This document shows, piece after piece, positions 10,735-21,139 of a stretch of DNA of 64,000 nucleotides (position 1 is the stretch's first letter; every line of letters begins with the position of its first letter). Both the position numbers and the translations under genes were made by a program. The notes beneath the pieces are model-generated. The model worked only from the letters and a program-made list of their open reading frames with translations, was not told where the DNA came from and did no database searches. The stretch comes from Trichomonas vaginalis G3 (Eukaryota; Parabasalia; Trichomonadida; Trichomonadidae): contig NC_067205.1 of assembly GCF_026262505.1 (NCBI RefSeq), positions 16,864,001 through 16,928,000 on the forward strand. The letters run 5' to 3'.

Positions 10735-10980
10735 CGATAACATTCACAGCCAACATCTACGGTCAAGCGGCAGCATTCAAGGGCAACATCTACAATCAAG
10801 CGGCAGCATTCAAGGGCAACATCTACGATCAAGCAGCAGCAACGAACTACGGCAGCAAGGGGCTACGGCAGGTCAAGCGGCATCATTCAAAGCCAACATC
10901 TACAATCAAGCAGCATCAAGGGGCTACAGTAGGTCAAGCTGCAGCATGGAGCTACAGCATCAAGGAGCTACGGCAAGTTA
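10735..10980. repeat. Degenerate tandem repeat downstream of the hAT transposase
   Basis: A compositionally distinct, GC-richer stretch of repeated CAAGCGGCAGCATTCAAG and GGCAACATCTACAATC units (about 36 bases, imperfect) lies directly after the transposase stop codon and inside the hAT element. No frame through it continues the transposase. Confidence 0.6.
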
Positions 10981-13167
10981 AAGATCAGTCAGATCTGGAA
11001 ATATCTTTTTCAGGATTTCATTTGTCATGAAAAGCTTCAATAGGATTCTACACTTTATTAGATCTTCACGTGCGTTTTGATTAAACCTATTACGCAGGTT
11101 CCGCACAATTGAAATCATTCTTTCCACATCAGCTTCGGTTGCAGCAATAGACATGAATTTTAAGGCAATCTCTTTCAATGCCTTGAAATTTGCATCACAT
11201 GCTACCCAAAACCTTTGATCCAAGCAGGTGAGGTCGGTGTTGTTCCTGATTTCACTCTCATTCATATGTATAAAGTTGGAAAGAGCTTTCTTGTACTCAT
11301 TAGCTATGTTCTTGGCCGAACTTCTCTTGTAGAACCTCGCTTCTGCTTCTGCACGTCTCGAAAGCATCTCGATCATAAAATCGTTGAAGCTGTACTCTTC
11401 CACTTCTTGCATTGACAGAGACGCCCATTCACCAAGGTTCCTGCCTAGTCTCCTCCTTGGTTCATTCTCTTCAACTTCTTCATCCTGAGCAATGTCTTCT
11501 GCATCTACTTGGCCATCACCTTCAATTGCTTCGTTCTCAATCTCGGGCTCTTCTATATCTAGATTTCTGTCCAATTGATCCTCTGCCACTTCATCCAAAT
11601 GATCAGGGGTGTAGCTCCTTGGAGGGATTTCAAGTTCAGCATTGATAGGTATTGGTTTTTGGAAGAAGAGTGAAACGTCTGGCTTGTACTCAGTATGCAT
11701 GTTCAATTCTGCGCGGATGACTGACCGGCCCCATGGAGTTAGACCAAAGGCAAATTTCATCAAAGCGTAGTTGCCCTGTTTGTCAAAAACTTCATTCATG
11801 TTGGCGATTAATGCATCTGCAATGCGCTTTGACGAACTTGATAATTCAGGACGATTTGCAATTCCGGTCAACTGCTCAATCGTCGATTGAAACATTGGAT
11901 AGATGTAGCAGAAGCAGCCAACGTCACTCTCTGCATAATTCAAGAGTTTCTTGATTGGTAAAAGAATCTCTTCGAAATTTAACAACCATTGTGGAAGTCC
12001 ATCCTTGAAATCAATTCCCATATCCCTTAAGATCTGAACAGATTCCGGTGGATCATCCATATTGAACAATTCATAAATTTTAGGGTGTTTTTCTTTTATC
12101 CACTTCAGAAGATCCCAGAAAAACATCCAGCGATGATCCGGAACATGAATAACCCTCATATTCAATGCCCTTCTCGTGTCCGGCTTCGATAACTCCTTGC
12201 TTATCGCTTTGCAATAATTAATTTGCATTGCGAAAGCTGCACAATTGTCTGCCGTATGCTTCACCACTAAGTTGAGGAGATGCGCAACACATCGGATATA
12301 AACGGTTTGAAGACCCGGATATAGTGCTCCGCATCTCCTCCAGTGGCACAGCCCTTTAACTTGGGCGGGGCATCCATCGGCAACAATTGCAGAAAGGAAA
12401 TCCTTTGGGAAGGTAAAACATTCAAAGAAATTATTGTAATCCCTGGCATTCCAACCATCAGCGATCATAGTATCAATGAAGATATGGTTCTTCATTTTTG
12501 CTGGATTGCTAGCCATCACAAAAAAGCCATGCCGGCTTCCGTGTGATGCCGCATCAATTGTTATCGAATAGTAGCCCATCTTGTCAAGCTCAACGTGTAT
12601 TTTTGGAGCTACCAAGTCGGCTAATGTAATGATTCCATCCCTTATCTCGTCTCTTCTATATGGGATCTTGAGTTGAAAATTGATTACTCCCTTGAAGGTG
12701 GAGTAGACATGTCGGGCGAAATCTTCTAGTACACCTGAAGCGGCCATATTGATTGACATGTTGGTATCCACAACAAATTTTACAACATAAAGTAATTTTC
12801 TATCTTGTTTTATTAAATCTCTTCTCGTATATGGATTATTTTCACATTGTATTTGATATATATGCTGATGATCTTCTTCAAATTCTGATGGTTTTCGATG
12901 ATAAATGCAGCGCATATATGTTTTTGTTAGTAAATTGTAATGTATCGCTAAACAATAACAATAAAGTCTTTTTCGTTCTTTCGATTTTTCGCTTGTATCT
13001 GGAAGATAAGCAATATTGAAGCATACTCGACATTTATTATTAGTTGAGAATTTAGTATCCTCGAATTTTGGTAAGGGAGGTACTTTTCGAGGGATATTTT
13101 TGGGAGGAAGTTTGCAATCAATCCATCCCTCAAATTTGGATTCATATTCATCTTGTGTTTCAGTCAT
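10978..13167 (-). CDS. hAT family transposase
   Basis: A complete 729-residue protein. A Cys/His-rich N-terminal part (CRVCF near 47-51, later CYC and H residues) could be a BED-like zinc finger. The RNase H-like core shows Asp205 (ITIDAAS), Asp264 (VADGCPAQ) and Glu682 (TEADVERMISI), the three positions expected for a DDE triad. RCVAHLLNLVVKH is the hAT C..H motif, and the C-terminus (FKALKEIALKFMSIAATEADVER) matches the hAT dimerisation domain. An acidic insert (residues about 545-590, EEPEIENEAIEGD) lies inside the helical domain. It cuts and pastes elements with TAGGG-type tips, and it is the only intact transposase here that could mobilise units A and B in trans (inference). Confidence 0.88.
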   Translation of the reverse strand: MTETQDEYESKFEGWIDCKLPPKNIPRKVPPLPKFEDTKFSTNNKCRVCFNIAYLPDTSEKSKERKRLYCYCLAIHYNLLTKTYMRCIYHRKPSEFEEDHQHIYQIQCENNPYTRRDLIKQDRKLLYVVKFVVDTNMSINMAASGVLEDFARHVYSTFKGVINFQLKIPYRRDEIRDGIITLADLVAPKIHVELDKMGYYSITIDAASHGSRHGFFVMASNPAKMKNHIFIDTMIADGWNARDYNNFFECFTFPKDFLSAIVADGCPAQVKGLCHWRRCGALYPGLQTVYIRCVAHLLNLVVKHTADNCAAFAMQINYCKAISKELSKPDTRRALNMRVIHVPDHRWMFFWDLLKWIKEKHPKIYELFNMDDPPESVQILRDMGIDFKDGLPQWLLNFEEILLPIKKLLNYAESDVGCFCYIYPMFQSTIEQLTGIANRPELSSSSKRIADALIANMNEVFDKQGNYALMKFAFGLTPWGRSVIRAELNMHTEYKPDVSLFFQKPIPINAELEIPPRSYTPDHLDEVAEDQLDRNLDIEEPEIENEAIEGDGQVDAEDIAQDEEVEENEPRRRLGRNLGEWASLSMQEVEEYSFNDFMIEMLSRRAEAEARFYKRSSAKNIANEYKKALSNFIHMNESEIRNNTDLTCLDQRFWVACDANFKALKEIALKFMSIAATEADVERMISIVRNLRNRFNQNAREDLIKCRILLKLFMTNEILKKIFPDLTDL

Positions 13168-14311
13168 TAATTCTTAAAAATAAAAAGGGTAAAAACTAAA
13201 TAAAATGGGTAAAATTCAATAGTGTCTGTGCTATCGTTCAATTTGAAGGTGTCTTTTGAAACCGCAAGACACATTGAATTTTTGAATAGTGTATTATGGT
13301 TTGACAGACACCAATGAAAAAAATAAAATGATATTTATTTTAAATATATAAGATCCTTATATAAAATATAAATATTTTATCGTTTTATTTTCTTGTTTTA
13401 GAAATGTTTTTTATTGAAAAATCAATAAAACTAACTCCAAAATAAAATTTTGATTTAAAGACACTATGATGACACCAGGCAAATCTTCCAAGACACCTAT
13501 CGTCGGGAATCTAACAACCCTAACTATATTCAAAATGGAAAAAAATCCAAAAAAATTTTGAAAAAAAGAATTTCATGATAAAAAGCATAAATTTTGCATC
13601 AGAAAATTAAATTCAGGTATTTTTTTTGAAATAGAAAGAGTCCTAAAATTAGTTAAAAATCATTTTTTATTCAAAAGAAACGCTATTTTTAAGGAATTGA
13701 AAAGAATTTTATTTAATAATATTTTATTTATAGAATTTGCATATATCATATGCATAGACATATTGAATTGTAAACATGAGAACACTAATTACATTAACTT
13801 GTCGTTCAAATTATTGCATCGAGAAAAAAGTGCTATAAATTTACTCAATTAGTTTACAAACGTAAATATTTGGCATAAACTTTACGTTTGTAAACTAATT
13901 TGATTAAATTTAGTAAATTTTAGTTCGAATGCAAGTTTTCTCGGTAAATCATTTTTTAGACCTCAAATGAGATGTATGATCATATGAGCCACATATGATT
14001 TAATCCGAATATGTGTGAGAATTGAGTTTAAAACGAAGTTTATTTTTTGGACTATATTTCGCCATTTTAAAATGTGTAATAATGATATAATTCGCATGAA
14101 ATTGAAAAATATTGACTGGATGTGTAATGGTTTTATAATTGCAATGTTGATTTGATCGAATTTAAATGAATATATAACGCGATGAAATTTCGAATTGCTC
14201 AAATGTCTGTAATTCATATATGGTGCACATATTAATATTACATTTCGTTGATATTTACCACATAAACCTTTAAATATTAAGTCATTTTAAAGTTATATGC
14301 GATTTAGTTCC

Positions 14312-14398
14312 AAAATGCACGTTTAGAAAAAGACGATAACGATTAAATTACAAAATCGATAACGATAACGATTAAATTACAAAATCGATAACGACCCG
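14312..14398 (-). repeat. Right TIR of the outer transposon
   Basis: Inverted partner of 5440-5526. It is followed directly by the second copy of the target duplication GTTAATAT (14399-14406). Confidence 0.8.
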
Positions 14399-14406
14399 GT
14401 TAATAT

Positions 14407-16340
14407 CCGAAGTTTGAAGTGTAATCATTATTTTTAATAGCTTAAATAATTAGTTAACATTGTTACCATTAAGACGATAGTATATTGTACTGAGAAAACA
14501 ATAAAGCTAATCAGAATAGGATTTCAGTTGCGAAAGTACAGTTTTTACGGAATGCATAGTTCATGAAATACTTTAGAGGATAAGTGATATTTTAAGTATA
14601 TAGTTAGAAAGAAGGAATTCATTTTTATGGTTTCAAAATTGTGAAGAATAATAAATATTGCGAAAATAAAGATATGAGAATCTCAATAATAGAGCGAGGG
14701 TGTGATTTTTGAGTTTAAAATAAAAAAATTAAATACCATCACAGTTTTGGAAAAATTAAAATAAAGAAAATTGACGTAATAATATTGGGTTAAGTTGTTA
14801 CATATGTTTTAGCAAATAATATATTCAAATGTTAAATCCATTTTTTGAAAAGAATAGTAAATCGAATTCAAAAAAATAATTTTAAATTTATTTAACAAAT
14901 GAGATTTAAAGTAAAACTCAAAGTTTTGGTTTTTCAATATTTTTAATTTTTTGAGAACAATAAAGGGTCCGACCATTTAGCAAAGATTTCAAAAGTAATC
15001 GATTATTACAATAGGTGGTTTTATTCCATTTTATTCGATTGTATTTTTTTATTAAGTATTGAAATCAACAAATTGAATACTTCTAAGCCAAATTATCTAT
15101 TTAATTAGTAGAAATAACATGGACTAATATTTATTTTATATTTGGCCAAAATGTCAAATAACTGTCAAACGTTAATAAGTTTGCCTTTCCATTATATTAG
15201 TTTTTCTTTAAAAATCAAAAGTTATAAGACTTAGCTAAAATAACAATATAGGAAAAACTATTCAAATATAAAATAAATTAGCAATTTTTTTAAAATTAGA
15301 AATATTATTGTCTTTCAACTGACATACAGATCAATTCATTAGAAAAAATAGCATTTTAATAGTGGTTAAATAAAAATAAAGTATATAATTCGTCATAAAA
15401 TTTGTTTTGAAAATTGAGAAGAAAATTCGGTTTATCGAATTGAATAGATAACAATATCAATTGATTTACTGAACTGAAATAAATTATATTAAAATATAAT
15501 ATACCATTATATTTAAATTGGCGATTTATGAAACTAGTTAATTCTGAATATTACAATTAATTATCGAATTAAATCATTGCATTTCACATATAGAGGATAT
15601 CTATATGCAAATTTTTATTTTGAAATATGATTGCCATTCAAAATTATTTTTAACCAATCACAAGTACAATGGATACATATCATTTCATTAAAGCATATAA
15701 AAATTGAATTTAACCAAAAACGAGATCAATTCAAAAATATCACATAAGAACTTATGTCAGATTCTCAATTTAGTATTTTAATATCAAGACAGTTTGACTT
15801 TTGTTAACAACCACTTTTCTTTTAAACTTGTGAATACCTCACAATAATTGAATTCAAATTCTTGATGCTCAATTTGATCACCGAAATATCTTAATACCTA
15901 TCACTAAATATTACTCAAAGCTCATTACAATTCTGAACTACGTTTATTTTGATGATCCTTTTTAATTTTTGATAATTGTTATCAAATTCTTTCATATATA
16001 ATTTCTATTATTTCTATTATATCATCCAATACTAACTTATTTCGATCGACCAAGTTACATTTTATTGAAACACACGTTAAAAAATTGAGATCTTCTTTTC
16101 AATTTTCAGACTTAAGAACATTATATTTATTCTATAAAAATCCCTTCTATGTATCTATATTATTATTCTTTCATATTTAAAATTCTTTAATTTTATCTAA
16201 ACTTAACATATTTATTTACCATATATTGTTTATTAAAATTTATCACCAATTGTTTTTACCCTCTCTCTTTCAAAATTTTATATTCCTCAATTATTAAATA
16301 CTATTCAAATTGCTTTGAATTAAAGACCTGCAATTTCATT
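14407..16340. other. Long AT-rich intergenic stretch
   Basis: About 1.9 kb upstream of the adenylate cyclase start. I see no frame with protein-like composition, no RNA gene and no transposon ends. It becomes pyrimidine-richer towards 16000-16340, next to the promoter. Confidence 0.5.
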
Positions 16341-16345
16341 TCATT
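16341..16345 (+). promoter_or_regulatory. Initiator of the adenylate cyclase gene
   Basis: TCATT with the A at 16343, 8 bases before ATG 16351. A second TCATT lies at 16336-16340. Both match the trichomonad initiator. Confidence 0.55.
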
Positions 16346-16350
16346 TTTCC

Positions 16351-18858
16351 ATGGAAGATTCTAAACCAACTGTAACTACAACTGTCACCGACTATGCATC
16401 GTCCTCGCTATCGAGGTATGCACATCTGATCGATATCCCATTAAGCGATCGCATCCTTGATGCCCTTATCTCCTTGTTTAACTACTTTGATATATATGCC
16501 CCAAAGATGCCAGTGCTGTATGCAGTTGTTACATACATAAGGTTCTTCCAATTAGTTGGCGGAGCTTTCATGGCAGAAAACGTCTCTTCTTTTAAGCCAG
16601 GAACATTAGCCTATGATACAATAAGCTATATTTCGATTTTATTCCATGCCATTCCTTTGCAATATAGACTTGGAAATGGTGCCTACGTTCTTTTTGCTTT
16701 TAATGGAATTTTGATTCTCTTTGGTATCTACTTATTGGCAACAGCCTTTGTATATAAGAAGACTACAAAGGTATCAAGGTTCTCCATTATTGCTTTGAGT
16801 GCATTCATGGCTATAGGTCCATATATTTTGACACCTTTAATTACACAGTACACCGGTCAAATTATTTCGGCTCTAATTATGAAGGAAAGACCAGTAAATG
16901 CAAAGGACGTTGCAGCCATTGTGATGACAATAGTTGTTGTTTCATGTTACCTTTGGATTATGATTCGATCATACTCAAGCTCATTAGTTTTCAGACCGTG
17001 CTCATTCCAATCAATAGAGGGTAGCCCACAGAACAAATTATATGTTACAACAATTTGGGTTACTTTTGTTTTTTCTCTCACAACTTACTTTACAAGATAT
17101 CCAAGTGCAGCGATGATCATACTAAGTATTTTCTTCTATGCTTACAGTGCTTCTACAGTTTTCCGCTGTGGAACATTCATCAAACACCAGCACAAGGTCA
17201 TGGCCCTTGGTGGTTCCATTCTTGGTACATGCTTATGCGCAGCAAACATTTATTCATGCTTAGTAAGAAGACCTTGGGGATCGCCATTTTTTGTGGGCGT
17301 AGTAATCGTCGCAGTTATCGTTTTTGTTTCAGTCCACTTTTACCTCAAAGGTAAAGAACATAGAGCACTTTGCATATTGGATGAATTAAATGATACACAG
17401 GATATTACAATGATCAAGAACAAGAACAAGCTTAAAGAGCTTATTTCATGCGGATTTATGTATTCTCATCCAATTTGCTGTTCTTTAACCATTTTCAAGC
17501 TTGCCATTGAACAGTGGAAAGAAGCTGTTGATATTTGGGCATTGTATGCTAAGTTCACAGCTATTTATCCAGAGAGATTACCACAATTAGAGTTCATTGC
17601 TCTTAATATCAACCAGCTTAACATCAAATCAGCAGATGTTTCTATTGTCTTAAGCAGTATCGGACAAATCACAAAGACAAGAGAAACAAAATACACCCCT
17701 CAATTGAAATATAAGATTTCTAAGCTTTCAAAGATGTTCAACAAGACAAAGAACAGACTCAGAAATATTTGGGATTTGATATTGCAAGGCAACGTTGCTG
17801 AATTAAACACAGCAATCAAGAGAACTAAGGAATCCGTTTCAGATTGCTCTCGTGAGATGAATTTCCTTAATATGCAATATCCAAATAACAGATATGTTGC
17901 TCGCCAAAATGTCCTTTTCTTCACAGATATTCTTGGTGATCCGTTATTAGGAAAGAAAGCTATAGAAACAATGCAAAAAGTATCAAGAGGCTATAGAATT
18001 CAAGAAGATACAGTTCATGAACTCGGTATCATTGCTTTTCCAAACATTCCAGAATATGCTTTAGATGTCGAGTCATCTACAAAGCTTGTCGTTGACTCTG
18101 AGACACCTCTTGAAGATAACTGCAATTTCATGAATGACGAAACATTCAACTTTGATGCTTTAGAACAAATTTCAAATCAAATTTCTAAACACAAAGTTCC
18201 AGCGATCAAATATATTTTCTGTTCAACAATTGTTGCATACATCATATTGATTCTTATCCCATTTATTACAATGATGGTTTATTTCGAAATCTTCCAAAAT
18301 ACAATCACAAAACCAACAACATTCATGGAAGGCATCGCTTTAACACGTAATGTTGTTGCAATGCTTAACTGTTTTGTTGGTAGATTGATCTTCCAGGAGT
18401 TAGAAGACCCACTTAACCCAGGACAAACATTTATGGGACGTTTGCAATTGGCAACAGGTTTCTCAATGAGTGCTTTTGGTAATACACGTGATACTCGTGA
18501 TATTATCACATACATTGCTTCTGATGTTTCATATTCGAATGAATTAATGGCAAAAGTGAGATCATTCAGAAGAGGCAATCCATTCCTTGATAGAGTTAGA
18601 AAGCTCTTGTCCTCCAACTCCATCAACTTTTCATATTATCTTAATAATACTTTTGCCTATAGTTCATTTGTTACAGTTGCTGATGTTTCTTTCATGCTCG
18701 CAACACATGTTGGCAAACTCCTTGATTACGAGAAGATTACAACAGAAGTTGTCAACGGAGCTGATTCAATCACATCAAGAAACAACAATAACTTAGCTAC
18801 ACAGACAATGAATGATGCCTTAGATGTAATGATCGAATATCTAGTTAGTATGGGTTAG
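16351..18858 (+). pseudogene. Adenylate cyclase, 5' part (split by the Maverick)
   Basis: This is the N-terminal membrane half of a large nucleotide cyclase. The frame holds about eight or nine hydrophobic segments in residues 55-340 (for example YVLFAFNGILILFGIYLLA and VVIVAVIVFVSVHFYL), a long helical region, and another membrane segment near 630-655 (YIILILIPFITMMVYF). The gene's own codons end at 18842. The last residues, V-S-M-G and stop, are read from the Maverick end. The 3' part at 40651 continues in frame once the element and one copy of the 5-base duplication TATCT are discounted, giving a gene of 1,545 codons plus stop. A shortened product without catalytic domain could still be made. 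The insertion falls in the loop before the next membrane segment. Confidence 0.85.
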
Positions 18859-18859
18859 T

Positions 18860-18892
18860 TGGGTATGGAGGCACTGCGCACCTACTTACCCA
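18860..18892. repeat. TIR tip hairpin of Maverick 1
   Basis: The stem TGGGTA (18860-18865) pairs with TACCCA (18887-18892) around the core GGCACTGCGCACCT. The second Maverick has the same core inside a different but self-matching stem (63321-63351). This suggests a conserved structure recognised by the integrase or terminal protein (inference). Confidence 0.55.
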
Positions 18893-19048
18893 TTATATGT
18901 GAATATGACACTTTACAAAACGGTTAACGTATATTTTACAACACAAACGCAAAAACTAACTTAACCTTAAATATTTACAAAGCCGCCAACCACTTCACCT
19001 CACTAACGTTTTCACAAACGACTTCACTAATGAAAAAAATAAACGTTC

Positions 19049-19333
19049 TCATAAATTTTCTTCTATATCTTCATTGTCAATGTTAACTCTATTGTAGTCA
19101 TACTTGAAGTCATAAAGTTTCTCAAGTTTTGAAATGCATAGTCTTGTTAAATTACCTTCATCATCATAAGTTTTTATAAAACTACCATGACAATCTTTAT
19201 ACACAGTCAATGTATAATCTACTGGTCTAGGATGAAGTGTAAAGAACATGTTATACTCAGGAAGGAAGAATAAATGTTTAAATGCATGTTTGTTATATTT
19301 TTCGATTTGTATGAGTTGCTTTTGTTCTGTCAT
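19049..19333 (-). CDS. Small TIR-encoded protein, left copy
   Basis: A 94-residue protein lying fully inside the TIR, so the element carries two copies (the other at 40160-40444, differing by one residue, Ala for Thr, in KYNKHAFKHLF). It is aromatic-rich in the middle (FLPEYNMFFTLHPRPVDYTL) and acidic at the C-terminus (NIDNEDIEENL). No family recognised. Its start follows an AT-rich repeat of AAATAAAATAA units. Both copies are transcribed outward. Maverick 2 has a different small gene at the same place (63573). Confidence 0.7.
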   Translation of the reverse strand: MTEQKQLIQIEKYNKHAFKHLFFLPEYNMFFTLHPRPVDYTLTVYKDCHGSFIKTYDDEGNLTRLCISKLEKLYDFKYDYNRVNIDNEDIEENL

Positions 19334-19433
19334 TTATATAAAAATAAAATAAAAAATAAAATAAAAAATAAACTTAAAAATTAATGATATCACCACTCCC
19401 ACACGTATGAAAACATAGCACAAAAATAAATTT

Positions 19434-19482
19434 AGGTGAAGTGGTGAGATCTCACCTCTTTTTTCACCTGTTTTTCACCCTG
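19434..19482. promoter_or_regulatory. GGTGA array with palindrome, site 1 (left TIR)
   Basis: AGGTGAAG, the palindrome GGTGAGATCTCACC, then two TTTTTCACC units. Five related sites occur in the element (28257, 29104, 30172, 30349, 40012). It lies between the divergent-end small gene and the 175-residue gene. Likely a protein binding array (inference). Confidence 0.55.
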
Positions 19483-19488
19483 TTGAAT

Positions 19489-20016
19489 TCATTGCTTTAT
19501 AACTCTCTTCCTTGATTTCTTTTTAGCTGCTTTCTTAACATCTGTCTCCAACTTGACTGTCTTTCTTCTTCGGCCGTAATGATACCAGTTACTTCCACCA
19601 GTCAATGGGTCAAATGGTCTTTCGTAAGGGTTTCCATACATTCCATAGGGACCATACGGAAGAACTACTGGTGGAGAAAAAACATTTTCTTTAGTTCCAT
19701 CGAATCTATTTAAATGCATTGTTTCACCTTTCATCTGGTCATTAAAGTCTTTTGCGTGTTTTGCAAACTCATCGTCCTTTCCTAAAGCATTTTCTGACTC
19801 AGTCGCAACCAAATTGGATGCTTTATTTATGAGCCCTATTTTATTTAATCTTAACTTCTTTGCAACCCAGCCTCCAATCTTCCCTTTATTTGCATCTAAT
19901 GTCTTCGAAACCCTTCCTCCACTCATTTTATTTACTGCGTCATAAGCTCCAAGTGCTTTTGCTCCAAATGCTAATGCTTTTGTTCCCATTGCGCCTACAG
20001 CTACCCAAGCTACCAT
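19489..20016 (-). CDS. Putative minor structural protein, amphipathic and basic
   Basis: 175 residues. The N-terminus is Ala/Gly-rich and hydrophobic (VAVGAMGTKALAFGAKALGAY), the middle is Tyr/Pro/Gly-rich (LPYGPYGMYGNPYERPF), and the C-terminus is strongly basic (KKAAKKKSRKRVIKQ). This layout resembles small core or membrane-active virion proteins of adenovirus-like elements, but I cannot assign a family. It is the last gene of a leftward cluster: its ATG follows the stop of the 74-residue gene with no gap. Its final codons lie inside the TIR. Confidence 0.6.
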   Translation of the reverse strand: MVAWVAVGAMGTKALAFGAKALGAYDAVNKMSGGRVSKTLDANKGKIGGWVAKKLRLNKIGLINKASNLVATESENALGKDDEFAKHAKDFNDQMKGETMHLNRFDGTKENVFSPPVVLPYGPYGMYGNPYERPFDPLTGGSNWYHYGRRRKTVKLETDVKKAAKKKSRKRVIKQ

Positions 20017-20241
20017 TTACACCATATTAAAATCATCTCTCTTCAATATTATCTCATAAAAGTTCTCGTTACTGGAGAAAGTCAATGAAACATAAGCGTT
20101 CTCACGGGCTTCGCCCTCACCGCTTTGCGGTCTATCTAACTTCTTTCTTATCTCATCTATACGCTTCAAAATGTCTGAACAATTGCTAACATCTTCTACA
20201 ACAGTTATTTCATCATGAATGACCTTCAAGAACAAGCTCAT
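20017..20241 (-). CDS. Small hypothetical Maverick protein
   Basis: 74 residues, no family recognised. Its ATG directly follows the stop of the upstream gene (20242) and its stop directly precedes the ATG of the next gene, so three genes are packed without spacers. The stretch RPQSGEGEAREN is encoded by a GC-rich double palindrome (20106-20130) that seems to have been inserted in frame. Role unknown. Confidence 0.6.
   Translation of the reverse strand: MSLFLKVIHDEITVVEDVSNCSDILKRIDEIRKKLDRPQSGEGEARENAYVSLTFSSNENFYEIILKRDDFNMV
20106..20130. repeat. GC-rich double mini-palindrome, copy 1
   Basis: GGGCTTCGCCC (20106-20116) and CCGCTTTGCGG (20120-20130), separated by three bases, in otherwise AT-rich coding DNA. 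The same two-hairpin plan recurs at 23077, 32286, 35961 and, degenerate, 37345. Confidence 0.6.
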
Positions 20242-21123
20242 TTAATATGCTATTAAAATCATCTCAATAATGAGTCCATCCTTTCCGTCTTTTGGTAGCA
20301 CAACATCTTTCATTGAAGAAGGTTCGACAAGTCTTATGCTAAACTCACTGACAAAGTTTGTTATACTATAATGCTTCGGCGGCGAATACATGTAGTTTGA
20401 AAAACATAATATAGATTCTTCAGCAAATTCACTTATACTGGATTTTATAACAATGTTCTCACGAGACCAAATACCACCAATTGACAATCTTGTAAGCAAT
20501 CCTGCTGAACCTTCTACTGTAAACGTCGATAGTAACATTCCACGAAGGTCATCTATTGACATCGTTGAGTCACTGTATTTAAATATTTTCTTAAAGCAAT
20601 CGTCATTATCTAACCATGCAATAGCTTTGAAGTTTTCATTCGAATATACATCTGCTTCATTAAATGTAAAACCTGACTTCTTTGCAGAGACGACTTTAAA
20701 ATCTATTGAGTTTGTTTCAAAATTATATGCTATGGTAACTTCTGAAGGTAATGGATGTCCTTCCGCAGTCAGTTGTTCTCTCACTACCGTTTGAAGCTTT
20801 GTATTAAAAACTTTCATGTCATCTCCTGTATCTAAGTTCACATACACAGCAACAGGAAAACTATCTTGCTTCTTTGTTTCATCATTATACCTCAAAACAT
20901 TAAAGTTCTTCAATAATATTGTTCTTCCTGCTGGAATACTTCTAACTTGTCTTATTTCAATAGCTTTCTCACCTCCTACATACTCTACCCAGTGTCTTGG
21001 ATATTCATAAGTATACTGACTTTCTTGAATTTTGGTTGGTTTCATCATAACATGTTCATAGTATATCTTTATACTCTTGTCAGTTAGACTCGGTGCTATG
21101 TTCTGAATATTTCTGACTTGCAT
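20242..21123 (-). CDS. Putative minor capsid or structural protein
   Basis: I take the start at 21123 (MQVRNIQNIAPS), because the longer frame up to 21225 would run into the divergent ATPase gene (ATG 21140). The result is a 293-residue beta-rich protein without membrane segments. The stretch YPRHWVEYVGGEKAIEIRQVR resembles FPTDWIVNINEEKYIGITSM of the gene at 36852, which suggests the two are paralogous structural proteins, perhaps jelly-roll spike or penton components (inference). It heads a leftward cluster of three contiguous genes. The gap to the ATPase ATG is 16 bases, so the promoters overlap. Confidence 0.6.
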   Translation of the reverse strand: MQVRNIQNIAPSLTDKSIKIYYEHVMMKPTKIQESQYTYEYPRHWVEYVGGEKAIEIRQVRSIPAGRTILLKNFNVLRYNDETKKQDSFPVAVYVNLDTGDDMKVFNTKLQTVVREQLTAEGHPLPSEVTIAYNFETNSIDFKVVSAKKSGFTFNEADVYSNENFKAIAWLDNDDCFKKIFKYSDSTMSIDDLRGMLLSTFTVEGSAGLLTRLSIGGIWSRENIVIKSSISEFAEESILCFSNYMYSPPKHYSITNFVSEFSIRLVEPSSMKDVVLPKDGKDGLIIEMILIAY

Positions 21124-21139
21124 TTTTAATGGAGATAAA

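Larger units (their letters stand above)
9950..13522 (-). mobile_element. Complete hAT transposon (11-bp TIRs, 8-bp TSD)
   Basis: The left tip TAGGGTTGTTA (9950-9960) and right tip TAACAACCCTA (13512-13522) are perfect inverted repeats, and ACTATATT is duplicated at 9942-9949 and 13523-13530. Subterminal GTGTC/GACAC words repeat at both ends (9987-10004 on the left; about 13220, 13247, 13266, 13303, 13457 and 13490 on the right), as expected for hAT transposase binding sites. It carries one long intact transposase gene on the minus strand. With intact tips, duplication and gene it may be, or recently was, autonomous. Confidence 0.85.
5440..14398. mobile_element. Outer DNA transposon (87-bp TIRs, 8-bp TSD) hosting nested hAT elements
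   Basis: The ends 5440-5526 and 14312-14398 are inverted copies of each other with one mismatch in 87 bases, and both start CGGGTCGTTATCG from the outside. They are flanked by identical 8-base duplications, GTTAATAT at 5432-5439 and 14399-14406, which marks a cut-and-paste insertion. Two later insertions (6387-9904 and 9950-13522) have their own target duplications. Without them the outer element is only about 1.9 kb and has no protein gene, so it is non-autonomous. An 8-base duplication fits hAT, P or Merlin. The tip does not look like the TAGGG tips of the hAT elements inside, so I leave the superfamily open. Confidence 0.8.
18843..19513 (+). repeat. Left TIR of Maverick 1
   Basis: 671 bases match 39979-40650 in inverted orientation with only a handful of differences: three near the tip around 18903-18920, one inside the small gene (Ala to Thr), and one T-run length change. 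The match ends where 19514 differs. It contains a tip hairpin, a whole small gene (19049-19333), an iteron site (19434-19482) and the last codons of the gene ending at 19489. Confidence 0.9.
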
